A stretch of 45,532 bases of DNA, from assembly GCA_023413015.1 (NCBI GenBank), contig JAEZQR010000131.1, forward strand, positions 1-45,532, in the 5' to 3' direction. A model generated the notes under the pieces. It saw only the letters and a program-made list of their open reading frames with translations. It was not told the DNA's origin and made no database searches. Below are positions 1 to 8,217 of this stretch, one piece after another. The DNA comes from Pseudomonadota bacterium. GTDB taxonomy: Bacteria; Pseudomonadota; Alphaproteobacteria; Sphingomonadales; Sphingomonadaceae. Within the stretch, counting starts at the first letter, position 1. Every line of letters starts with the position of its first letter. Both the position numbers and the translations under genes were made by a program.

Positions 1-1270
1 CGTAGATCGGGGCGATGCGTGCGTCGCGCAGATGCTGCGCCGCGCCGGTCTCCTCGATATAGCCCATGCCGCCGAACACCTGGATCGCCAGGCTCGCCAT
101 CTCGACGCCCATGTCGGTGCCGTAGCCCTTGGTGACCGGCGTCAGCAGATCGGCAAGGCCCTGCGCCGCCGCCCTGGCTTCCGCATCGGCCTCGCCGTGC
201 GCGCGGTCGACCGCAGCGGCGTTCAGATAGGTGAGCGCGCGGATCGCCTCGGTGGTGGCCTTCAGCGTCATCAGCATGCGCCGCACGTCGGGGTGCACGA
301 TGATGCGCTTGCCCTGCACGCGCTCGCGGGCATAGGCGAGCGCGCCCTGATACGCCCGCTCGGCGATCGCCACGCCCTGCAGGCCGACGTTGATACGTGC
401 ATGGTTCATCATTGTGAACATGGCGCGCATGCCGGTGTTCTCGGCACCCACGAGGTAGCCGACACAATTGTCGTTGTCGCCGAAGCTCATCGTGCAGGTT
501 GGGCTCGCGTGGATACCGAGCTTGTGCTCGACGCCCGCACAGCGCAGGTCGTTGCGCGAGCCATCGGGCAGGATCTTGGGCACGAGGAACAGCGAGATGC
601 CCTTGGTGCCTGGCGGCGCATCGGGCAGCCGCGCGAGCACGAGGTGGACGATGTTGTCGGCGACATCATGCTCGCCCCAGGTGATGAAGATCTTGCTGCC
701 CTTGATCCGGTAGCTGCCGTCGGCCGCTGGCTCGGCCCGGGTGCGCAGCGCGCCGACATCCGATCCCGCCTGCGGCTCGGTCAGGTTCATCGTGCCCGTC
801 CACTCGCCGCTGATCAGCTTGGTGAGATAGACCTGCTTCTGCGCCTCGCTGCCGTGCGCCGTCAGCGCCTCGATCGCGCCCTGCGTCAGCATCATGCACA
901 GGCTGAACGCCATGTTGGCGCTGGTCAACTGCTCCTGAACCGCGCTCGCCAGCACGAAAGGCAGCCCTTGCCCGCCATAGGCTGGATCGGCGCCCAGCGA
1001 GCCCCAGCCGCCCTCGACATATTGCCGATAGGCCTCGCGGAAGCCCTCCGGCAGCGTCGCCACGCCGTCGTTCAGCTTGGCGCCTTCCTCATCGCCGATG
1101 CGGTTCAACGGCGCGAAGACCTCCGATGCCAGCCGGCCCGCTTCGGTCAAGATTGCCTGAACGAGGTCCGGGCTCGCCGCCTCATACGCCGGCAGCCGGC
1201 TCAGGCCAGGCAGGTCGGCGATCGTCTCGAGCACGAAGCTCTGCTCGGTCACGGGCGCGGTGTAGGTCAT
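1..1270 (-). CDS. Acyl-CoA dehydrogenase, long (about 600-residue) type, 3'-truncated by window edge
   Basis: Flavin-dependent oxidation of an acyl-CoA to the enoyl-CoA, with electrons passed to ETF. The 423 visible codons read from ATG at 1268-1270 (start MTYTAPVTEQ) with GAGGA five bases upstream. Family features are visible: the 'WGSLGADPAYGGQGLP' N-terminal segment, the FAD/substrate segment 'MNLTEPQAGSDVGALRTRAE', 'FITWGEHD', and 'QVFGGMGYIEETGAAQ' near the visible end, where the catalytic-domain signature of the family lies. The extended N-terminus and spacing fit the DmdC/AcdA-like subgroup of about 590 residues, so roughly 170 C-terminal residues lie outside the window. Divergent from the TsaC-type gene with a 49-bp gap. 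Exact acyl substrate cannot be read from the sequence. Confidence 0.93.
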   Translation of the reverse strand, partial: MTYTAPVTEQSFVLETIADLPGLSRLPAYEAASPDLVQAILTEAGRLASEVFAPLNRIGDEEGAKLNDGVATLPEGFREAYRQYVEGGWGSLGADPAYGGQGLPFVLASAVQEQLTSANMAFSLCMMLTQGAIEALTAHGSEAQKQVYLTKLISGEWTGTMNLTEPQAGSDVGALRTRAEPAADGSYRIKGSKIFITWGEHDVADNIVHLVLARLPDAPPGTKGISLFLVPKILPDGSRNDLRCAGVEHKLGIHASPTCTMSFGDNDNCVGYLVGAENTGMRAMFTMMNHARINVGLQGVAIAERAYQGALAYARERVQGKRIIVHPDVRRMLMTLKATTEAIRALTYLNAAAVDRAHGEADAEARAAAQGLADLLTPVTKGYGTDMGVEMASLAIQVFGGMGYIEETGAAQHLRDARIAPIY

Positions 1271-1319
1271 GGTGTCCTCGGGCTTGGCGCGGGGGGCTCA
1301 AGCGTATAGCGACGGCGGC

Positions 1320-2258
1320 GTGAGCGCACAAACCACCGAGGTCCTTCCTGCCGACGAGCATGGCGTCGCACGCGCGGTCGAGCTGCTGCGCGCCGGCCAG
1401 CCGGTCGCGCTACCGACCGAGACCGTCTACGGCCTCGCCGCCGACGCGACCAACGGCGAGGCGGTCGCGCGCATCTACGCCGCCAAGGGCCGCCCGAGCT
1501 TCAATCCGCTCATCGTCCACGTTACCGGTTTGTCGATGGCGCGCGAGCTGGTCGAGGTTCCGCCCGCCGCACTCGATCTCATGGCACGCTTCTGGCCGGG
1601 GCCGCTGACACTGGTGCTGCCGCTGCGCGCCGGCGCGCCGATCGCCAGCCTCGTCACTGCCGGCCTGCCGACGCTGGCGGTCCGCTGCCCCGACCATGCC
1701 GTAACGCAGGCAGTCATCGCCGCCCTCGGCCGGCCGATCGCCGCGCCGAGCGCCAACGCCTCGGGCCGCATCAGCCCCACCCGCGCCGCGCATGTGCTCG
1801 ACAGCCTCGGCGGCCGCATCCCGCTCGTCCTCGACGGCGGCCCGACCCGCGCCGGACTGGAGTCCACGATCGTCGCAGTCGACGGCGCGGACGTTCGCCT
1901 CCTGCGTCCGGGCGCCGTTCCTGCCGAAGCGCTACCCGTGGCGGTCACGGCCGGCACCGGCGGCGCCATCGTCGCGCCGGGCCAGCTCGCCAGCCATTAT
2001 GCGCCGTCACAGCCCGTCCGCCTCAACGCCGCGACTGCCGGGCCCGGCGAATTCCACATCGGCTTCGCCGAGGTTGCCGGCGACCGCTCGCTCTCCCGCA
2101 CTGGCGACCTCGCCGAAGCTGCCGCCAATCTGTTCGACACGCTCCACGCCGCGCAGGCCAGCGGACGCCCTGCCATCGCGGTCGCGCCCATTCCCGAACA
2201 TGGGCTCGGCGTCGCCATCAACGACCGTCTCCGTCGCGCCGCCGCGCCGAAGCCGTAA
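1320..2258 (+). CDS. L-threonylcarbamoyladenylate synthase (Sua5/YwlC type)
   Basis: Makes threonylcarbamoyl-AMP from threonine, bicarbonate and ATP, the first step of the universal t6A37 tRNA modification. The 312-residue product carries the YrdC fold: 'LPTETVYGLAADA' at residues 31-43, 'KGRP' at 56-59, 'SANASGRISPT' at 144-154 and 'LESTIV' at 180-185. About 110 further residues follow, including 'GQLASHYAP', so this is the two-domain Sua5 form rather than the single-domain TsaC. The start chosen is GTG at 1320; an ATG at 1269 is in frame but would put the gene across the divergent promoter region and adds a non-conserved stretch. The ribosome-binding site at 1320 is weak, so the start is uncertain. 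Confidence 0.92.
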   Translation: MSAQTTEVLPADEHGVARAVELLRAGQPVALPTETVYGLAADATNGEAVARIYAAKGRPSFNPLIVHVTGLSMARELVEVPPAALDLMARFWPGPLTLVLPLRAGAPIASLVTAGLPTLAVRCPDHAVTQAVIAALGRPIAAPSANASGRISPTRAAHVLDSLGGRIPLVLDGGPTRAGLESTIVAVDGADVRLLRPGAVPAEALPVAVTAGTGGAIVAPGQLASHYAPSQPVRLNAATAGPGEFHIGFAEVAGDRSLSRTGDLAEAAANLFDTLHAAQASGRPAIAVAPIPEHGLGVAINDRLRRAAAPKP

Positions 2259-2297
2259 CAGTCGGCAGAGCTTACATCCACCCCCAAACAATTTCAG

Positions 2298-2317
2298 ATA
2301 TGCAACGATAAGCATAT
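2298..2317. promoter_or_regulatory. Inverted repeat upstream of sigma-54 promoter (candidate activator site)
   Basis: ATATGC, an 8-base spacer, then GCATAT: a perfect 6-bp dyad in the AT-rich gap before the first PEP-CTERM gene, about 35-45 bases upstream of the -24 element. Its position suits an enhancer-binding-protein site, but the role is inferred only from the dyad and its distance. Confidence 0.35.
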
Positions 2318-2340
2318 GAATATTAAACATTACTTATAAT

Positions 2341-2356
2341 TGGCACATCTTCTGCA
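2341..2356 (+). promoter_or_regulatory. Sigma-54 (-24/-12) promoter of PEP-CTERM gene
   Basis: TGGCACATCTTCTGCA fits the RpoN consensus TGGCAC(N)5TTGC(A/T): GG at 2342-2343 and GC at 2354-2355, the required 10-base separation. Predicted start about 2367, giving a leader of about 41 bases to the ATG at 2408. The flanking DNA is unusually AT-rich for this genome. The same element precedes the other PEP-CTERM gene in this window. Confidence 0.75.
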
Positions 2357-2407
2357 AGCACCATAAGCACCGGGGGGAATGGTCATGGTTGCTTGTAGAG
2401 GAGTGTT

Positions 2408-3106
2408 ATGAAAAAGATTTTAGCAGCGGCCGCGGGCCTCTTGGTGAGCACCTCGGTCTATGCCGCGCCGGTCAAGATCGTCGTCGACAACTTCGCCACC
2501 GCGCAGACGGTGAAAGACACCAGCAACGACGGCAACGCGAGCTCGTCGACCGCTAGCTACTCGATCAACGGCAACGCGTTCACCCGCACGCTGATCGTCA
2601 ACCAGACCGAGAACCGCTGGGGCGGCACCAGCATGGGCGCGATCGGCGATCCCGATCCGACCGATGACATCGATGCCAGCGTCTTCTCGCTGTCAAACAC
2701 CGACGGCGTCAACTCGCAGATCGAGCTGGTCTACAACATCGACTCGCTGCTCGACGATTTCAGCGGCTCCAGCGAGCTGAATCTCAGCGTGCTGTTCGCC
2801 GACGCGGCTTCGGGCCAGCCGTTCACCATCACCGGCTTCCTGAACGGTCAGGGCCTCGGCAGCCAGACCTTCACCGGCGCGGGCCAGCTCGACTTCTCGC
2901 TGGGCGAGCTCCTGGCGTCGGGCGGCAACGAACTGCGGCTGGTGTTCACCGGCGGCACCTCGTTCGACGCCACGCTCGACGATATCACCATCCTGGCCCA
3001 AGGCGGCGGCGGCGGCCTGCCGGTGCCGGAGCCGGGTGCGATTGGCCTCCTCGGTCTCGGCCTCGCTGGTGTCGCCTTCGGACGGCGCCGCAAAGCAACC
3101 GCCTGA
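2408..3106 (+). CDS. PEP-CTERM sorting-domain protein
   Basis: Exported protein of 232 residues with an N-terminal signal peptide (MKKILAAAAGLLVSTSVYA, residues 1-19) and a C-terminal sorting signal: VPEP at 206-209, a hydrophobic helix, then the basic tail GRRRKATA. PEP-CTERM proteins are recognised by an exosortase, cleaved near PEP and delivered to the envelope or exopolysaccharide; no exosortase is encoded in this window, so one must act in trans. The body is rich in Asn, Ser, Thr and Asp with few charged Lys, typical of surface beta-sandwich proteins; I do not recognise a named domain. ATG is preceded by GAGGAG. A terminator follows at 3132. Transcription is probably by sigma-54 RNA polymerase. 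Confidence 0.88.
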   Translation: MKKILAAAAGLLVSTSVYAAPVKIVVDNFATAQTVKDTSNDGNASSSTASYSINGNAFTRTLIVNQTENRWGGTSMGAIGDPDPTDDIDASVFSLSNTDGVNSQIELVYNIDSLLDDFSGSSELNLSVLFADAASGQPFTITGFLNGQGLGSQTFTGAGQLDFSLGELLASGGNELRLVFTGGTSFDATLDDITILAQGGGGGLPVPEPGAIGLLGLGLAGVAFGRRRKATA

Positions 3107-3131
3107 CCATAAAGGCAACAATACAACTGAA

Positions 3132-3162
3132 GGGCGGCCCGCCATGGGCCGCCCTCTTTCTA
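3132..3162 (+). terminator. Rho-independent terminator after PEP-CTERM gene
   Basis: GGGCGGCCC, loop GCCAT, GGGCCGCCC (perfect 9-bp stem) followed by TCTTTCTATT. It lies 26 bases after the stop codon of the PEP-CTERM gene, making that gene monocistronic. Confidence 0.8.
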
Positions 3163-3205
3163 TTCGCGCGGAACGAGCCAATGGCCTGACCCGTATTGAC
3201 CGCTG

Positions 3206-3952
3206 ATGCCGCTCGCGCTGCAAGCCGGCCTGTGGGGCCTTCTCGCCGGATCGGCGCTCCTACTGGGCGCGGCGCTCGGCTGGTATGCGCATCTCCCGCA
3301 GCGGCTCATCGCCGCGATCATGGCGTTCGGGTCCGGCGTCCTCATCTCCGCCCTCTCGTTCGAGCTTGTCGACGAAGCCTGGGGCCGCAGCGGCTTTCCG
3401 GCCACCGCACTCGGTTTCCTGACCGGCGCGATCATCTTCACCGCCGCGAATGTCGTCGTGTCACGCCTCGGTGCGAAGCACCGGAAGCGCTCGGGGCAAC
3501 AGCAGCGGGAGGAAAACAGCAGCGGCCTCGTGCTGGCGATCGGTGCCTTGCTCGACGGCATCCCGGAGTCGATCGTGATCGGCGTCAGCCTGATCGGCGG
3601 CGGTACTGTCAGTTGGGTCGCGACCGCCGCCGTCTTTCTGTCGAACGTGCCCGAAGGGCTTTCGAGCAGCGCCGGCATGCGCAAGGCCGGCAGATCCGTG
3701 GCGGCGGTGCTCGGCATGTGGGCTACCATCGCGGCGGCGTCGGGTCTCGCTGCCAGCGTCGGCTACATCGCCTTCGCCGGTGCCGACCCGAGTGCTGTCG
3801 CCTTCGTTCAGGCGCTCGCCGCCGGTGCCATCCTCGCGATGATCGTCGACACGATGATCCCCGAGGCGTTCGAGGCCACGCATGAGTTCTCGGGCCTGAT
3901 CGCCGTCGCAGGCTTCCTCGCCGCTTTCACTCTGTCGAAGTTGAGCGGCTGA
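3206..3952 (+). CDS. ZIP-family divalent metal transporter
   Basis: Inner-membrane carrier of 248 residues, about eight hydrophobic helices, likely importing Zn2+ or a related divalent ion. The family's metal-site helices are visible: 'ALLDGIPES' (residues 114-122, helix 4), 'FLSNVPEGLSS' (144-154, helix 5) and 'MIVDTMIPEAFE' (212-223). The usual helix-4 histidine of HSxPEG is replaced by Asp, which is seen in one bacterial ZIP branch. The loop between helices 3 and 4 (residues 88-106) is short and charged (KHRKRS...QQQREE) rather than His-rich. ATG at 3206 gives the expected first helix directly. Convergent with the racemase gene, 9 bp apart. Metal specificity is not determinable here. Confidence 0.88.
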   Translation: MPLALQAGLWGLLAGSALLLGAALGWYAHLPQRLIAAIMAFGSGVLISALSFELVDEAWGRSGFPATALGFLTGAIIFTAANVVVSRLGAKHRKRSGQQQREENSSGLVLAIGALLDGIPESIVIGVSLIGGGTVSWVATAAVFLSNVPEGLSSSAGMRKAGRSVAAVLGMWATIAAASGLAASVGYIAFAGADPSAVAFVQALAAGAILAMIVDTMIPEAFEATHEFSGLIAVAGFLAAFTLSKLSG

Positions 3953-3961
3953 GCCGAGGTA

Positions 3962-4675
3962 CTAGGTCGTCAGCACGTCCTCCCCTGCAAGCGCGAGGTC
4001 GATTGCAGCGGCTGCGTGAATATGCGTCGTGTCGAAGGCCGGCATCCCGAGATCGATACTGCCGATCAGCATGCCGACTTCCGTGCAGCCGAAGATCACG
4101 CCGTCTGCGCCCAGCTCGCGCGCCTGCTCGACGATGGCGAGATAGGCAGCGCGCGATTCGTTGCGCACAACGCCGCGACACAGCTCGTCATAGATGATGC
4201 GGTTGACGTTCGCTCGGCCTTCGGCGTCGGGCACCAGCGCCTCAATGCCATGCTTCCGCGCCAGGCGCCCCTTGTAGAAGTCGCCCTCCATCGTGAAGCG
4301 CGTGCCGAGCAGCAGCGGCCGCGTGCTTCCGGTCGCCTTGACGGCGGCAGCGGTGGCATCGGCGATGTGGATGAGCGGCACGCGCACGGCCGCCTGCACC
4401 TCGTCGGCCATGCGATGCATCGTGTTGGTGCAGATCAGCAAGGCCTCGGCACCGCCCGCCTCCAGCCGCTGCGCCGCCTCGATCATGCGCGCTGTCGCCA
4501 CATCCCACGCGCCGGCCGACTGCAGCGTCTCGATCTCGGCGAAGTCGAACGACCACAGCAGCAGCTTCGCCGAATGCAGCCCACCCAGCCGAGCGCGCGT
4601 CAGCTCGTTGAGCAGGCGGTAATAGATCGCCGTACTCTCCCAGCTCATCCCGCCGATCAGGCCCAGCGTGCGCAT
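3962..4675 (-). CDS. Aspartate/glutamate racemase family protein
   Basis: PLP-independent amino-acid racemase of 237 residues that interconverts L- and D-isomers with a two-cysteine acid/base mechanism. Both cysteines are present in family context: Cys82 in 'CTNTMH' and Cys197 in 'FGCTEVGML'. N-terminus 'LGLIGGMSWEST' is characteristic of the YgeA-like group, and the length is normal. The ATG at 4673-4675 was chosen because it starts at this motif and has GGGGGAATCA upstream; a longer in-frame reading adds 22 non-conserved residues. Divergent from the S10 peptidase gene. The neighbouring peptidases suggest a place in peptide or amino-acid use, but that is inference, and the substrate (Asp, Glu or other) is unknown. 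Confidence 0.87.
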   Translation of the reverse strand: MRTLGLIGGMSWESTAIYYRLLNELTRARLGGLHSAKLLLWSFDFAEIETLQSAGAWDVATARMIEAAQRLEAGGAEALLICTNTMHRMADEVQAAVRVPLIHIADATAAAVKATGSTRPLLLGTRFTMEGDFYKGRLARKHGIEALVPDAEGRANVNRIIYDELCRGVVRNESRAAYLAIVEQARELGADGVIFGCTEVGMLIGSIDLGMPAFDTTHIHAAAAIDLALAGEDVLTT

Positions 4676-4815
4676 TGATTCCCCCACCCTCGATTTACTT
4701 GGTCGGCTTCGACTATGGCCGTGAAAAGCGGGCTGCTTCAACTGTCAGGGTGCAAGCGGCTTCCGCCGGACAGACGGTTGTGCCAGAAGCGGCCGGAAAT
4801 TCGGGGGAGAACAAC

Positions 4816-6333
4816 ATGAAATCACTTCGCTTCGCCGCCGCAGCCGCGCTGCTGCTGTCCACCTCGGCCATGGCGCAGGATGCGCCGAAGCCGGATGCGA
4901 AGGCCGAGAAGGCGGAAGCGCCGGTGCCTGCGCCGATCGTCTCCGTGACCCGCCACAGCGGGCGCTTCGGCGGCCAAACGGTCGATTATGTGGCGACCAC
5001 CGGCGAGACCTACCTGAAGGACAAAGACGGCAAGCCGAGGGCGGCGATCTTCTCGACCAGCTATGTGAAGTCCGGCAAGACCGATCCGAACCGGCCGGTC
5101 ACCTTCCTGTTCAACGGCGGCCCGGGTTCGGGGTCGTTGTGGCTGCACATGGGCGCGTTCGGCCCTAAGCGCGTCGTGGTGCCGTCGGACGCCAAGGATG
5201 ATGCCGCGCCGCCCTACCCGATCGTCGACAACCCGATGAGCCTGCTCGACGTCACCGACCTCGTGTTCATCGATCCGGTCGGCACCGGCTTTTCGAAGGC
5301 GCTCGGCAAGACCGAGCCGAAAGAGTTCTGGGGCGTCAACGCCGACGCCAAGTCGGTGGCGGAGTTCATCCGCATCTGGCTGCGCGAGAACGGCCGGTGG
5401 AACGCGCCAAAGTACATCGGCGGCGAGAGCTACGGCACGACGCGGTCGGCGGCCGTGGTCAACGAGCTGTCGGCCGGTTTCAACGACGTCGCATTGAACG
5501 GCGTGCTGCTGATCTCGACGATCCTCGACTTCGGCGTGCAGGCCGAGGTACCGGGCAACGAGCTGCAATATGTCGTCAACCTGCCGTCGATGGCGGCAAC
5601 CGCGTGGTACCATAACCACCTGCCCGAGCGGCCGGCCGCGCTCGAGCCGTTCCTCGCCGAGGCGCGCGCCTTCGCGTCGGGCGAATATGCGGCGGCGCTG
5701 CTGAAGGGCAATGCGCTCAAGGGCGAGGAGCGCGCCGCGATCCGCGCCAAGCTCGCCCGCTTCACCGGCCTGTCGGAAACCTACCTCGATCGCGCCGACC
5801 TTCGCGTGACGCCGGGCCGCTTCTACAAGGAGCTGCTGCGCGACCGCGGCCTGACGGTCGGCCGCCTCGACAGCCGCTACACCGGCACCGATTATGACTC
5901 GGCGGGCGAGAATCCCGACAATGATCCAAGCTTCTACGCCATCGACGGCGCCTATCCGGCGGCGATCAACGCCTATCTGCGCGGCGACCTGAAGCTCCAG
6001 ATGGACCGTGAATATGTCTCTATCGGCGGCGTGCGCGACTGGGACTGGAAGCTGGGCGACGGCCGCGACGGCAACTTCTACTTCAACGTCGCGCCCTACC
6101 TGGGCCAGGCGATGCGCGAGAACAGCGGGCTGCGCATCTTCGTGGGCCAGGGCTATTACGACTTCGCCACGCCCTTCTTCGGCGCCGAATATTCGCTGTC
6201 ACGTACCGGCATCCCCGCCGACCGCATCCAGTACCGCTACTATGACGCCGGTCACATGATGTACGTGCGCGAGGCAGACCTGAACAAGCTGTCGAACGAC
6301 ATCCGCGCCTTCATCAAGGCCGGCACCCGCTAG
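4816..6333 (+). CDS. Exported S10 family serine carboxypeptidase
   Basis: Secreted or periplasmic carboxypeptidase, 505 residues, releasing C-terminal amino acids from peptides. Signal peptide MKSLRFAAAAALLLSTSAMA (1-20) followed by QDAP. Catalytic triad in family context: Ser205 in 'GGESYGT', Asp449 in 'YYDFATP' and His480 in 'DAGHMMY'; the oxyanion/binding segment 'FNGGPGSGS' is at 99-107 and 'IDPVGTGFS' at 152-160. The ATG at 4816 has GGGGGAGA seven bases upstream and begins the signal peptide, so the longer upstream reading frame is rejected. A 30-bp perfect palindrome lies 15 bases past the stop. It belongs with the retropepsin-like, S9 and DUF885 genes downstream as a peptide-degrading set, though not as one operon. 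Confidence 0.93.
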   Translation: MKSLRFAAAAALLLSTSAMAQDAPKPDAKAEKAEAPVPAPIVSVTRHSGRFGGQTVDYVATTGETYLKDKDGKPRAAIFSTSYVKSGKTDPNRPVTFLFNGGPGSGSLWLHMGAFGPKRVVVPSDAKDDAAPPYPIVDNPMSLLDVTDLVFIDPVGTGFSKALGKTEPKEFWGVNADAKSVAEFIRIWLRENGRWNAPKYIGGESYGTTRSAAVVNELSAGFNDVALNGVLLISTILDFGVQAEVPGNELQYVVNLPSMAATAWYHNHLPERPAALEPFLAEARAFASGEYAAALLKGNALKGEERAAIRAKLARFTGLSETYLDRADLRVTPGRFYKELLRDRGLTVGRLDSRYTGTDYDSAGENPDNDPSFYAIDGAYPAAINAYLRGDLKLQMDREYVSIGGVRDWDWKLGDGRDGNFYFNVAPYLGQAMRENSGLRIFVGQGYYDFATPFFGAEYSLSRTGIPADRIQYRYYDAGHMMYVREADLNKLSNDIRAFIKAGTR

Positions 6334-6348
6334 GGCGCGATTGCCTGA

Positions 6349-6378
6349 GGCCGCGATGGTTCCGGAACCATCGCGGCC
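6349..6378. repeat. Perfect 30-bp palindrome after S10 peptidase gene
   Basis: GGCCGCGATGGTTCC is followed directly by its exact reverse complement, with the centre at TTCC|GGAA (6363/6364). In RNA it would form a stem of about 13 bp with a tight loop. No U-run follows on either strand, so it is not a classical Rho-independent terminator, but it sits 15 bases after one stop codon and 19 before the next start and may block read-through or serve as a protein site. Confidence 0.7.
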
Positions 6379-6397
6379 GACGGCGATTGGCGTGGGC

Positions 6398-6991
6398 ATG
6401 CGCGCCCCCCCCGTCCTCCTGCTTGCGCTCGCGCTGCTCTCCGGGTGCGAGAAGATCCTCACCGAGACCCCGGAGTACCGCCCCGAGGAGGCCGGCACGG
6501 TCGATCATGCGCTGTGCCTGCTCGGCTTCACCGCCGTCCCGCTGCGCGAACTGCTGACCGGCCACCACCTCGTCGACGTGACGATCAACGGCCGCAAGGC
6601 CCCCTTCGTGCTCGATACCGGCGCGAACGCCAGCGTGTTGCACGCCCCCTATGTCCCCGAGCTGGGCCTGAAGGTCGGCCGGGCGCCTGCCGCCGCCTTC
6701 GGGCTCGGCGGCGCGCTCAAGGCGGGCTCGGCGTCGTTCGACAGCCTCGAGATCGGCCGCGTGCCGATCCGCCAGCACCACATCATCACCGCTGATCTCA
6801 GCCAGATTGCGAACCTGTTGGGGCCGATCTCGGGCGGCAAGGTCTACGGCATTATCGGGCAGGACATCATGAAGGAGCACCGCGCCGTCATCGACGTCGC
6901 CCACCCCATCCTCTACCTCATCGCCGGCGACCACGACCCGGCCCCGATCGAAGCCTCGCGGTGCCGAAAAACCGAAGTCAGGGCTAGTTGA
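6398..6991 (+). CDS. Retropepsin-like aspartic protease lipoprotein
   Basis: Predicted envelope lipoprotein of 197 residues: MRAPPVLLLALALLSGC gives a lipobox (LLSGC, Cys17). The mature part has a retropepsin-like half with 'FVLDTGANASVL', the Asp-Thr-Gly active-site triad of clan AA proteases, and the later 'IIGQDIMKE' segment, matching the usual beta-sheet order. Such proteins act as dimers, so one DTG per chain is expected. ATG at 6398 was preferred over the upstream in-frame ATG at 6341 because it starts the signal sequence and lies after the 30-bp palindrome. Its last 8 bases overlap the end of the convergent acyl-CoA dehydrogenase gene. Substrate unknown. Confidence 0.75.
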   Translation: MRAPPVLLLALALLSGCEKILTETPEYRPEEAGTVDHALCLLGFTAVPLRELLTGHHLVDVTINGRKAPFVLDTGANASVLHAPYVPELGLKVGRAPAAAFGLGGALKAGSASFDSLEIGRVPIRQHHIITADLSQIANLLGPISGGKVYGIIGQDIMKEHRAVIDVAHPILYLIAGDHDPAPIEASRCRKTEVRAS

Positions 6992-8153
6992 ACCCCAGCT
7001 GCCGGCCGGCGAGGTCGAGCATGATCTCCTCCGAACCGCCGCCAATCGCATTCACGCGAACCTCGCGGTAGATGCGCTCGACCTTGCTGCCCTTGAGGTA
7101 GCTGGCGCCGCCAAGCACCTGTGCCGCCTCGCGCGCCACCGCCTCGAGCATCCGCGTCGCCTGGACCTTGAGCATCGCGAAATCGGCGGGTTTCGCCTTG
7201 CCTTCGCGGTTCTGCCACGCGCACAGGTCGACCCAGGCCTGGGTCGCCTCGATCTGGCGCGCCATGTCGGCGAGCTTGATACGGATCGACTGGTGCTGCG
7301 CCAGCCGCTTGCCGAAGGTCTCGCGCGTCGTCGCCCATGCGACCGCCTCCTCCAGGCACACGCGTGCATAGGCGCAGCAGCCGTGCGCCATGCCGAGCCG
7401 CTCACCGTTGAAGTTCTGCATGATGCCCATGAAGCCGACATTCTCCGGCCCGATCAGATTCTCGGGCGGCACCTCGACATTGTCGAAATAGAGTGCGGCG
7501 GTGTCGGAGCAGTGCCAGCCCATCTTCTCGAGCGGCGTCTGCGTAAAGCCGGGCATATCCTTCTCGATCAGCATCAGCGAGATGCCGCCCATCCCCGCCC
7601 CGCCGGTGCGCACCGCGACCGTATAGTAATCGGCGCGCATCCCGCTCGTGATGAACATCTTCGAGCCGTTGACGACATATTTGTTGCCAACGCGCTCGGC
7701 GCGCGTCCTGAGGTTCGCCACGTCCGATCCGCCGCCCGGCTCGGTGATCGCAAGCGCGATGATCTTCTCACCCGACAATACCGCCGGCGCCACGCGCCGC
7801 TTCATCTCCTCCGATCCCATCCGCAGGATCGGCGGCAACCCGATGCCGTGCGTCATCAACGAGGCGGTCAGCCCACCCGCCCCCGGCCGCGCCAGCTCTT
7901 CGGACTGGGTGAGCGAATGGAAGATGTCGAAGTCTTCGCTGTGGCCGCCATATTCCTCCGGATAGCCGAGCCCGAGGATGCCGGCCTCGGCGGCCTTCCG
8001 GTGCAGCTCGCGCGGCAACTCGCGGGCCTCCTCCCAAGCGTCGATGTTCGGCATGATCTCGCGCTCGACGAAGCGCCGCACCGACTGCGCGACGGCTTCA
8101 TGGCTCTCGTCATAGTAAGGCGACCGGGCCCGCCACTCGTCGAACATCGTCAT
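6984..8153 (-). CDS. Acyl-CoA dehydrogenase family protein
   Basis: FAD enzyme of 389 residues, the usual size for short/medium-chain acyl-CoA dehydrogenases, oxidising an acyl-CoA at C2-C3 with ETF as acceptor. Visible motifs are 'ALAITEPGGGSDVANLRT' (flavin/substrate site), 'YVVNGSKMFITSG', 'TRETFGKRLAQHQSI' and the C-terminal 'GGGSEEIMLDLAGRQLG' helix pair. ATG at 8151-8153 follows GGGGAGGGG by about nine bases; a second ATG two codons later is possible. Divergent from the S9 peptidase (64 bp). Acyl chain or branched-chain specificity cannot be told from the sequence; the Glu of the GGGSEEI segment is the position of the catalytic base in the family members that use a C-terminal Glu. Confidence 0.92.
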   Translation of the reverse strand: MTMFDEWRARSPYYDESHEAVAQSVRRFVEREIMPNIDAWEEARELPRELHRKAAEAGILGLGYPEEYGGHSEDFDIFHSLTQSEELARPGAGGLTASLMTHGIGLPPILRMGSEEMKRRVAPAVLSGEKIIALAITEPGGGSDVANLRTRAERVGNKYVVNGSKMFITSGMRADYYTVAVRTGGAGMGGISLMLIEKDMPGFTQTPLEKMGWHCSDTAALYFDNVEVPPENLIGPENVGFMGIMQNFNGERLGMAHGCCAYARVCLEEAVAWATTRETFGKRLAQHQSIRIKLADMARQIEATQAWVDLCAWQNREGKAKPADFAMLKVQATRMLEAVAREAAQVLGGASYLKGSKVERIYREVRVNAIGGGSEEIMLDLAGRQLGFN

Positions 8154-8217
8154 GGCGCTTTTCCCCTCCCCAAGGTTGTGCTTATTCACCTCCAAACAAG
8201 CACAAGGGGGAATTGCA

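Noticed and set aside
32..1309. Long rightward open frame of 425 codons opposite the first acyl-CoA dehydrogenase
   Set aside because: It is antisense to a clear acyl-CoA dehydrogenase; its His/Arg/Ala-rich composition is the usual shadow of GC-rich coding DNA. The same holds for many other long antisense frames in the window.
1582..1597. Sigma-54-like string TGGCACGCTTCTGGCC
   Set aside because: It lies inside the TsaC/Sua5-type coding region with no gene start within 800 bp downstream. It shows that near-matches occur by chance, so promoter context matters.
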